32,560 nt of DNA from Acidobacteriota bacterium (GTDB lineage Bacteria; Acidobacteriota; Holophagae; Acanthopleuribacterales; Acanthopleuribacteraceae), in contig JASJCB010000110.1 in assembly GCA_030066195.1 (NCBI GenBank), positions 1 through 32,560 on the forward strand. Direction: 5' to 3'. Shown one piece after another: positions 23,751 through 29,951 of the stretch. Position numbers and translations under genes: made by a program. The notes under the pieces were generated by a model, which did no database searches, was not told the DNA's origin, and saw nothing but the letters and a program-made list of their open reading frames with translations. How positions within the stretch are numbered: position 1 is the first letter of the stretch; every line of letters starts with the position of its first letter.

Positions 23751-23778
23751 TTGCGTTCTCAACAGATACTGGTATCTT
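23751..23778 (+). promoter_or_regulatory. Promoter of the REC-histidine kinase gene
   Basis: TTGCGT (23751-23756) and TATCTT (23773-23778) are 16 bp apart. TG at 23770-23771 makes an extended -10, and the start codon is 32 bp downstream. Just upstream lies a perfect dyad AAAACCT-AA-AGGTTTT (23737-23752). Confidence 0.5.
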
Positions 23779-23809
23779 CAAGCCTAATCACATCTCGGCA
23801 GGGAACCGA

Positions 23810-25141
23810 ATGAGTGTTTTCAAGAAAAAAGCCTTGGCCGGTATCAAAGAAAAGGAAAAGCAAGCCAAAGAGCATCGCATCCTTTTAGTGGACGACGAGT
23901 TGGATGCCCTGGAAACCCTGGCCGGAATGTTGAGTCGCCGATACGATGTGGCCACTGCCTCCAACGGCGCGCAAGCCCTGGAGATGATCCGGGACGACCA
24001 TCCCGGCAACAGTTTCCAACTGGTGATCAGCGACCAGCGCATGCCCGGCATGACCGGCGTTGAATTATTGGCGAAGAGCATGCAAGTCATTCCCAACGCC
24101 AAGCGGATCATCCTTTCGGGGTTTGCCGATGTGGAAGCCGTCATCAGTTCCGTCAACGAGGCGCGCATCTACGAGTTCATGCTGAAACCGGTGGAAGGCG
24201 ACAAGCTGCGCCTGACAGTACAACGCGCCCTGGAAGCCTGGGACCTGGAACAGCAAAACAGCCGCATGGTGAAAGAACTGGAAGCATTCAACCGAACCCT
24301 ACAGGAAAAAGTAGCCGAGCGAACCCGTACTCTCCGCTTCCGCGATGAGGAAATCTTACGAGCCCAAAACCAATTGATCGTGCAACAGAAGATGGCATCC
24401 CTGGGCACGCTGACCGCCGGTATTGCCCATGAAATCAAAAACCCGCTGAATTTCATCAATAGTTTTGCGGAGCTTACCCAGGAATTGCTGGACGATCTGA
24501 AAACGCATCTGGACGATGACCCGAATCTGCACCCGGAACTAACCGAAATCCTCAATGACCTCAATTTCAACGCGGGCGCGGTGAAGGTGCACGGCCGGAT
24601 GGCGGACACCATCATCAACAACATGCTGCAACTGGCTCAAGGAAACATCGGCAAGCGGCAGCCCACGGACCTGAACAACCTGGTACGCGAGTATACCCGC
24701 CTGTCCTACGTGGGCAAACGCGCCGCCGATCATGGCATCGAGATTCACTATGACCTGGCCGAGGACCTGCCCAAAGCGCCCACCATCGCCCAGGGGCTGG
24801 GACGCGTCTGGCTGAATCTCACCAATAACGCCATCGAGGCATTGACGGCCGGAAAGAAAGAAGTCGGAGAGCATTTCCAACCGAGTTTACAGGTCATTAC
24901 CCGCGATACCGGCGACCATATCGAAGTTACCATTCGCGATAACGGGCCGGGTATCCCCGAGAATATTCAGGGACGCATCTTCGACCCGTTTTTCACCACC
25001 AAACCCACCGGTACGGGCAATATAGGCCTGGGTCTTTCCATCTGCTACGACATCGTGGTGATGCAACACCTGGGCGAGATCAAGGTTTCCTCCGAGCCGA
25101 ATCGATTCACGGCATTCACGACCTCCATCCCCAAAACCTGA
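23810..25141 (+). CDS. REC-histidine kinase hybrid (soluble)
   Basis: The protein has 443 aa, with no signal peptide or membrane segment. It starts at 23810 behind AGGGA. The N-terminal receiver domain (about 22-140) has the acidic pair in ILLVDDE, phospho-acceptor Asp75 (LVISDQRMPGM), the Ser/Thr switch (IILSGF) and Lys in MLKPVEG. A coiled coil (about 140-195) leads to HisKA with GIAHEIKNPLNFI (His207), and then to HATPase_c (N-box WLNLTNNAIEAL, G1 RDNGPGIP, F-box FDPFFTTK, G2 GLGLSI). The kinase is thus gated by its own receiver rather than by a sensor domain. It must receive phosphate from an upstream kinase, not seen here. Downstream output proteins are also absent from the window. Confidence 0.95.
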   Translation: MSVFKKKALAGIKEKEKQAKEHRILLVDDELDALETLAGMLSRRYDVATASNGAQALEMIRDDHPGNSFQLVISDQRMPGMTGVELLAKSMQVIPNAKRIILSGFADVEAVISSVNEARIYEFMLKPVEGDKLRLTVQRALEAWDLEQQNSRMVKELEAFNRTLQEKVAERTRTLRFRDEEILRAQNQLIVQQKMASLGTLTAGIAHEIKNPLNFINSFAELTQELLDDLKTHLDDDPNLHPELTEILNDLNFNAGAVKVHGRMADTIINNMLQLAQGNIGKRQPTDLNNLVREYTRLSYVGKRAADHGIEIHYDLAEDLPKAPTIAQGLGRVWLNLTNNAIEALTAGKKEVGEHFQPSLQVITRDTGDHIEVTIRDNGPGIPENIQGRIFDPFFTTKPTGTGNIGLGLSICYDIVVMQHLGEIKVSSEPNRFTAFTTSIPKT

Positions 25142-25207
25142 ACCATCTTCTCCGATGACCCTCCGGCCGTGTCCGGCAAAACCTCTCCCCTTCCCTGCCC
25201 TCGATTC

Positions 25208-25216
25208 TGGTATCAT
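25208..25216 (+). promoter_or_regulatory. Extended -10 element just before the primase-like ATG
   Basis: TGGTATCAT fits TG-N-TATNNT (five of six in the hexamer) and ends 6 bases before ATG 25223. Transcription would then start at or next to the start codon. The gene has no Shine-Dalgarno sequence, so a leaderless mRNA is possible. No -35 match. Confidence 0.4.
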
Positions 25217-25222
25217 GCTGCC

Positions 25223-26275
25223 ATGTGGTTTGGTCAGAAGTACTTTATCGAAGACAACCAGAAAAAGCCGGGAAAATGGTATCCCTATGCCCACCGCCGG
25301 GATGCTGTAAATGCAGGCTGTGAATTTATCAGTGTGTTGGAACTGTGTTGCAGCGTGGGGGAATACCAGGCCTGGCAAAAAAACAATCCCAAGGGTCGCT
25401 TACAGGTGCCCTTTCGCGGCCCCTTCTATGCAGATTTTGACGAGCCCGGTGAGTTAACCCACCTGAAGGAACGATTAGTTGAAGCCTTGTGGGACATAGT
25501 TGACGATTTCGGGTTGCACGAGGACCACTTTCAGCTGTGGTTCTCGGGTTCCAAAGGTTTCCATCTGCTGCTGCCGCACGGTCTGTTTTGCCACACCGCT
25601 TTTGCCCACCGGCACCTGCCCTCCATCTATCGTGACTTTGCCATGGCCCTGGGCTTGGGCGAATTGATGGACCCGGCGGTGTATTCGGAAGGCAAGGGCC
25701 GGCTGTGGCGTGTGGAGGGCAAGCTTCGCGAAAACGGTTGTCGCAAGATTCCCATGTCCCTGGCCCAGCTCACCAAACTGACGGTAAACGAGATCAAACG
25801 CCTGTCCCGAACCCCGCACCGCATCGAGGCGCCGCCGCAACAGACGGTGAAACCCAACAAAATTTTGTGCGAACTGTTCGACCAGGTGGTAGCCATGCAT
25901 GAACGCAACCGGCGCGCTGCCCGGAAACAAAAGCAAGAACGGGCTCAACGCGCAACGTCGGCGCGAACTACGCCGCGCGAGGGCTGGGACGACCCGGATA
26001 TTGAAGAAATCGAATCCTTATTAGCCGATCTGCCCGATCCCGTGGTACACGAGTACGGCGATTGGCTAAGGGTAGGCATGGCGCTGCACCACGCCTCGGA
26101 GGGCGAGGACTGGGGGCTGGACCTGTGGCACCGTTGGTCACAACAATCACCCAAGTACCAGGCCGATGTTCTGGATCAAAAATGGCCCGGTTTTCATGAC
26201 GTGGAAGGCGGCGTGACGCTTGGCACCCTCTTCCACCTGGCCCGACGCACACGCCGAAACCCGAAAAGCGGGTGA
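25223..26275 (+). CDS. Stand-alone archaeo-eukaryotic-type primase (AEP) with PriCT-2-like tail
   Basis: The protein has 350 aa counted from ATG 25223 (MWFGQKYF). A GTG at 25169 is the alternative; neither has a ribosome binding site. AEP motif I is FYADFDEP (Asp71, Asp73), motif II is WFSGSKGFHLLLP (His114), and motif III is LMDPAVY (Asp150) followed by GRLWRVEGKLRENGCRKIP. All catalytic residues of the Prim-Pol fold are present. A basic linker (about 225-250, rich in R/K/Q) leads to a C-terminal region (about 258-335) resembling PriCT-2 (YGDWLRVGMALHH, WSQQSPKYQADVLDQKWPGF). Such primases usually sit in plasmids, phages or integrated elements next to a helicase. Here there is none, nor an integrase. 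It converges with the kinase gene, 8 bp apart. A replication, repair or defence role is possible. Confidence 0.85.
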   Translation: MWFGQKYFIEDNQKKPGKWYPYAHRRDAVNAGCEFISVLELCCSVGEYQAWQKNNPKGRLQVPFRGPFYADFDEPGELTHLKERLVEALWDIVDDFGLHEDHFQLWFSGSKGFHLLLPHGLFCHTAFAHRHLPSIYRDFAMALGLGELMDPAVYSEGKGRLWRVEGKLRENGCRKIPMSLAQLTKLTVNEIKRLSRTPHRIEAPPQQTVKPNKILCELFDQVVAMHERNRRAARKQKQERAQRATSARTTPREGWDDPDIEEIESLLADLPDPVVHEYGDWLRVGMALHHASEGEDWGLDLWHRWSQQSPKYQADVLDQKWPGFHDVEGGVTLGTLFHLARRTRRNPKSG

Positions 26276-26283
26276 AATGGAGA

Positions 26284-26844
26284 TCAGGCGCCGCGAATAC
26301 CCTTGAGCACCGATGCGACAGCGGCAAAAAGCGTATCCAGATCGGCGTCGTTAACCAGATGATAATCGGCCAGCACAATGGGATCGCTTTTCTCCAAATT
26401 GCGGATCTCGTTCAGGTCGCGCTGATCCACCTGCTCAGGCGTCAACGGACGAACCTTGCGTTTGGCCAGGCGCTCGTAACGCAACGGCTTGCGAGCATGG
26501 ACGGCAATGACGCTGAAGCAGTCGCCCAACTCTTCACGAAGCTTGACGTACTCGGCATAGCTGTAAAGGCCGTCGATAATGACATCCTTTCCCTGATCCA
26601 GAAAGCCGCGAATCTTGGGCAGGCTCAGTGAGGCCATGACGGCCATGCCGCCCTCCTGACGCAATGCCTCGCGCACGGCCTTTTCATTATCGGCATTCAC
26701 TTCCAAACCGCGCTTCTCGACTTCTTCGAGGACACACCCGCCGAAATAAACGGTTTCAAAACCATGTTCCCGAGCAAACCAGCCGGTAATTTCCGATTTC
26801 CCCGTACCGCAGAGTCCCACGGTTGCTACGACCATACCGCCCAT
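26284..26844 (-). CDS. P-loop nucleotide kinase-like protein (UPF0200/dephospho-CoA-kinase-like)
   Basis: The protein has 186 aa. ATG 26844 follows GGGGGAAGG; GTG 26859 is an alternative without a site. The P-loop is GLCGTGKS (residues 10-17) and a Walker B-like VIIDGLYS lies near residue 90. An LID-like Arg segment (KPLRYERLAKRKVRPL) and the tail DQRDLNEIRN...VLADYHLVND match archaeal UPF0200 proteins, which are relatives of adenylate and dephospho-CoA kinases. Its substrate is unknown. It is on the strand opposite the primase gene and upstream of nothing obvious; the asparaginase gene lies 167 bp upstream on the same strand. Confidence 0.85.
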   Translation of the reverse strand: MGGMVVATVGLCGTGKSEITGWFAREHGFETVYFGGCVLEEVEKRGLEVNADNEKAVREALRQEGGMAVMASLSLPKIRGFLDQGKDVIIDGLYSYAEYVKLREELGDCFSVIAVHARKPLRYERLAKRKVRPLTPEQVDQRDLNEIRNLEKSDPIVLADYHLVNDADLDTLFAAVASVLKGIRGA

Positions 26845-27010
26845 GCCGCCTTCCCCCACGAATCGCGTTCAACCCGGCAACTCTACCCGCTGACTCCGAT
26901 GATGTCAAGCGCCGGAGGTCACCCCATATGGACTTGTCAAAACCGTAGATCGATCCCAATAGATGAAGTCCAAAATCGTGAGTTTCGCTCCCTATGTATT
27001 CCCAAAAAGC

Positions 27011-27502
27011 CTAATTCCCCGCGATCAGGTCGAACCGATTACTCTGAACATTCTTCACCACGGTGCGGGGGTCGAAGACGCGGCCGTTCATGGCCAGATA
27101 AACACCAGGCGGCAATACCTGCAGGGCTCCAAAAGCACATCCCACGTTGAAGGGCGCATCACTGTAACGGAAAGTTGCCGGTTGCATGGAACCCGTTACC
27201 ACGATGACCTTTCCCGGCAAATCCATCAAGAAACGAGCCGTTTCGATCATGCTGTCCGTCCCGTGGGTAACCATGATGCGATCGACCGGATCGCCCGCAA
27301 TCTGCTCTCGCAGCTTCATTCGATCGGCGTCCGTTATCTCCAGGCTGTCCTTTCGGCATATGGGAAATACTGTAAAATCAACACTGATATTACTCTCGGC
27401 AAGGACCCACCCGACAGCCGGTTCACCTACAAGGAAAGCGCTCTTTTGGGTGTCATAATATTTGTCTATGGAACCACCAGTTGTGTAAATACTGATTCGC
27501 AT
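27011..27502 (-). CDS. Single-domain asparaginase (N-terminal domain only)
   Basis: The protein has 163 aa, against about 330 in ordinary L-asparaginases. The start at 27502 has TTAGAGG upstream. The first active-site motif is YTTGGSID, with Thr8 as the nucleophile. The second is VTHGTDSM (Thr82, Asp83), with Lys98 in LPGKVIVVTGSMQP. The triad is therefore complete. The C-terminal domain, which supplies residues to the neighbouring subunit's active site, is missing. The stop comes cleanly after VQSNRFDLIAGN, so this is a natural short form rather than an obvious frameshift; similar short proteins are annotated in other bacteria. No signal peptide, so cytoplasmic. A minus-strand extended -10-like TGTTAAAAT lies at 27596-27604. 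The substrate could be asparagine or another amide. Confidence 0.88.
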   Translation of the reverse strand: MRISIYTTGGSIDKYYDTQKSAFLVGEPAVGWVLAESNISVDFTVFPICRKDSLEITDADRMKLREQIAGDPVDRIMVTHGTDSMIETARFLMDLPGKVIVVTGSMQPATFRYSDAPFNVGCAFGALQVLPPGVYLAMNGRVFDPRTVVKNVQSNRFDLIAGN

Positions 27503-27671
27503 GTTGCCTCTAACACCCGGAAATCCGGGGTTTCAAGCTATTGAAATTGGGGTGGTCGCAAGAGGAACAGGGGAGATCCATCTGAACTATTTCCAATTTT
27601 AACATGTAAAAGACCGGTTTAAATGGAAATACCTCTTAACGATCACAATTAGCCGGGAAACTAACCCAAAT

Positions 27672-27706
27672 AAAAAAGGGCGCGATCCTTTCGGAACGCG
27701 CCCTTT
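27672..27706 (-). terminator. Terminator after the DUF4097-type gene
   Basis: It has a long stem AAAGGGCGCG / CGCGCCCTTT, extended by TCC/GGA across one mismatch, with a TTTC loop. On the minus strand it is followed by TTTTTTATTT. It lies about 20 bp after the stop at 27726. Confidence 0.92.
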
Positions 27707-27725
27707 CTTGTTCGAAAAGGTCGAC

Positions 27726-28493
27726 TCAATTGGCTTCCAGCTTGATGCTGCCGCTGACCGTGCTCACCTTCACCCTTACGCCGCCGCCGTTTACATCGCC
27801 GTCCAGGCTGCTGCTGGGACCGTACTTGGCCTTGCGTACGCTCAGACCGCTGTTACCCGGGCGAATACCGCCGCTGACGGTTTTTCCGGAGATGGTGAAA
27901 GCCGAATCACCGTCGTATTCAAGCCGAATATCCCCGCTTGTGGATGAAAACCGGTAGCTGCCGTTTCCATGGAAAGTTCCCTCGCTGAAGCGAACATCGC
28001 CGGAGACGCTTTTGGCTTCAACGTGTTCGGCATCTACCTCGTTCATTACCACGTTACCGCTGACCGACTTCAGATTGAGGTCGCCGGCCAGGGCCGTAGC
28101 TTTGATGCGACCGGATACGGAAGAGAGGTCGATATTGCCCCGGATGCCGTCGGCTTCCACATTGCCGGAAACCGATTCGATATCCAGGTTACCGTTAGCG
28201 GGAAAGGTCACCTCGAAGTCGACGCCGCCTCTGATGTTGTAGGTTTTGGGGTAGACGGTCTTGATACGAACGCGATCACCGTCTTGTTCCATGTGGACTT
28301 CGATACGGTCATCGTGAACGACAGCCGTGACACCGATATTACCATCGACACTGTTGATAATGGATATGTTGCCGGATACATTTTCCAGCTCCAGAACCGG
28401 CGAGGCGCCCACGGAAAAGTCGCGCGTCATTTCGTCAGCGGAGAAAACCAGGGCACTCAAACTTAAAAGCAGCAGGACAAATAGGTTTTTCAT
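27726..28493 (-). CDS. Exported DUF4097-type beta-repeat protein (LiaG/adhesin-like)
   Basis: The protein has 255 aa. The start at 28493 is chosen for its GGAG and for the signal peptide that follows (MKNLFVLLLLSLSALVFSA). The mature part is a series of short strand units, each ending in VSG or SVSG: LELENVSGNISI, LDIESVSGNVEADGI, IDLSSVSGRIKA, LNLKSVSGNVVM, VEAKSVSGDVRF, FSSTSGDIRLEY and VSTVSGSIKLEA. The repeat is about 18-22 residues, as in DUF4097 right-handed beta-helix proteins. They are often found next to envelope-stress systems; none is adjacent here. It is divergent from the solute-binding protein gene. It is a stand-alone unit ended by a strong terminator. Confidence 0.88.
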   Translation of the reverse strand: MKNLFVLLLLSLSALVFSADEMTRDFSVGASPVLELENVSGNISIINSVDGNIGVTAVVHDDRIEVHMEQDGDRVRIKTVYPKTYNIRGGVDFEVTFPANGNLDIESVSGNVEADGIRGNIDLSSVSGRIKATALAGDLNLKSVSGNVVMNEVDAEHVEAKSVSGDVRFSEGTFHGNGSYRFSSTSGDIRLEYDGDSAFTISGKTVSGGIRPGNSGLSVRKAKYGPSSSLDGDVNGGGVRVKVSTVSGSIKLEAN

Positions 28494-28643
28494 GATCACA
28501 CTCCAGAACAAATTTTCTTGTCACTGCTTGGGACAGGGCTGTCGGGCAAAGTGCTGCAAGCGTACGGCATTTTTTTTAAAAAAGTACCTAAGTGACATAC
28601 TCCCAACCGAAACCCCGTTTCCCGGATTGGAAAATCGCCTCGA

Positions 28644-28672
28644 TTGATGAAGCTCTTTATTCTAATATTAAT
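28644..28672 (+). promoter_or_regulatory. Candidate promoter of the solute-binding protein gene
   Basis: TTGATG (28644-28649) is followed by ATTAAT (28667-28672) with 17-bp spacing, or by TATTAA (28666-28671) with 16 bp. It lies in an AT-rich patch 86 bp before ATG 28758. Confidence 0.4.
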
Positions 28673-28757
28673 GAAAATGATCAACGAACCGAAAAACATA
28701 ATGAGCTTGCGTACGGCCGGCTGTCAGAAAACATGACAAATGCAAGGAGAGAGGTAG

Positions 28758-29744
28758 ATGAGACGGTTCAGTAAATTAGTCAGCATGCTGTGGATTCTCT
28801 TGGGATGTTTACCCGCCGCGGCCGAAACCTACCGGATCGGCGTAGTCTCATGGGTCGGTTGGTCGCCGGTACATGTTGCCGCGGAGCTGGGTTTCTTTAA
28901 AGACGAAGGCTTGGATGTAGACATTCAATGGTTTGCGGGACCCAAGGAAATTGCCGATGCATTCCAAAACGACCGTGTCCATTTACGTTACGACTTTGTG
29001 GCAACAGTGGTCGCCGAAGCCAGAAAGGGGGGAAACCTGGCGCTTCTTGCCGAAACCAACTGGTCCCACGGCGGCGACAAGATCATTGTCAAGAACGGAA
29101 CCACCTTTCGTCAGGGTAAGGGGACGAAAATCGGAATCTACCGTGACAGCCCGGCGCTGTTGTACTTTTTGAACATCTACCTCCGCAACCAGAAGATGAG
29201 CTTAAAAGACTTCAAAGTTGTTCAAGCCGAACCTGAGGTTTTATTGTCCGATTTCAAAAACGGAAAGTTGAACTACATGGTCGCCTTCGATCCCTACACC
29301 ATTCCCGCGGTTACAGAGGGAGACGGCCGGGTGGTGGCCAACAGCGGGCAATTCCCCGGCTGCATGCCGGAGGGTATTTTCGGTAAACGCGAGGTGGTCG
29401 ACGCGATTCCCGAGGAAGACAAGGTCAAGTTGATGCGCGCCCTGATACGCGCGGCCGATTGGATCGACAACAAGAAGAACTGGCCCGCCTTCCAGAAAAT
29501 TCTGAACACACGGGTATTGCCGGACCAGCGCGCCTTCAACGAAAAAGAATTGAACGCTTTGATGATCTCCGTCAAAATCCACAACCGCAAAACGCTGCTC
29601 GCCCGCAACAAAGAGAACGGCGGCGTCTATCGCTATTTAGGTCAAATGAAAGGCTTTCTCAAACGACTCGACAACACCAACCCTTTTTTCGAACCGACCG
29701 TGATCATGGATAACGGTGCTCTGTTAAAGGCTTTGGGAAAATAA
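28758..29744 (+). CDS. NMT1/THI5-like periplasmic solute-binding protein, orphan
   Basis: The protein has 328 aa. The start at 28758 follows AGAGAGG. The signal region MRRFSKLVSMLWILLGCLPAAAE could be cut by signal peptidase I after AAA or carry a lipobox (LLGC). The mature protein is an SsuA/THI5-type type-2 binding protein: YRIGVVSWVGWSPVHVAAEL, then FFKDEGLDVDIQWF, then a second lobe with GTKIGIYRDSPALLYF. Relatives bind taurine, alkylsulfonates, nitrate, bicarbonate or pyrimidine precursors for ABC uptake. No permease or ATPase gene is adjacent, so it must use a distant transporter or act in sensing. The ligand cannot be read from the sequence. Confidence 0.9.
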   Translation: MRRFSKLVSMLWILLGCLPAAAETYRIGVVSWVGWSPVHVAAELGFFKDEGLDVDIQWFAGPKEIADAFQNDRVHLRYDFVATVVAEARKGGNLALLAETNWSHGGDKIIVKNGTTFRQGKGTKIGIYRDSPALLYFLNIYLRNQKMSLKDFKVVQAEPEVLLSDFKNGKLNYMVAFDPYTIPAVTEGDGRVVANSGQFPGCMPEGIFGKREVVDAIPEEDKVKLMRALIRAADWIDNKKNWPAFQKILNTRVLPDQRAFNEKELNALMISVKIHNRKTLLARNKENGGVYRYLGQMKGFLKRLDNTNPFFEPTVIMDNGALLKALGK

Positions 29745-29809
29745 TGGATCGTTTCTCGAACACCATTCGTTAGAACCAAACAAGTTCCGACTGTACCTCC
29801 GAAAAGGTC

Positions 29810-29880
29810 AGGGTAACCGCGTGGTCGTCACACAAATTTTACTTTTTGGGTTGACAGTTCGCCAAAAGTATAGTTACCCT
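29810..29880 (+). promoter_or_regulatory. Upstream region of the large secreted gene with inverted repeat and TTGACA
   Basis: AGGGTAAC (29810-29817) is repeated in inverted form as GTTACCCT (29873-29880). A perfect TTGACA (-35 type) lies at 29851-29856. The best -10 like sequence, TATAGT (29869-29874), is only 12 bp away, shorter than the usual 16-18. This suggests either another -10 or a factor-dependent promoter. The gene starts at 29952. Confidence 0.35.
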
Positions 29881-29951
29881 TTGAGTTGATTTCATATTTC
29901 GATAGTCACTCCTAATGTGAAGCCTTACAAATCCTTTCGGAGGACAACTAA

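Noticed and set aside
26845..27010. tRNA or small RNA gene between the kinase and asparaginase genes
   Set aside because: No T-loop consensus, CCA end or cloverleaf pairing could be found in this stretch.
27969..28466. 165-codon plus-strand frame
   Set aside because: It is antisense to the DUF4097-type gene, whose VSG strand repeats are clear.
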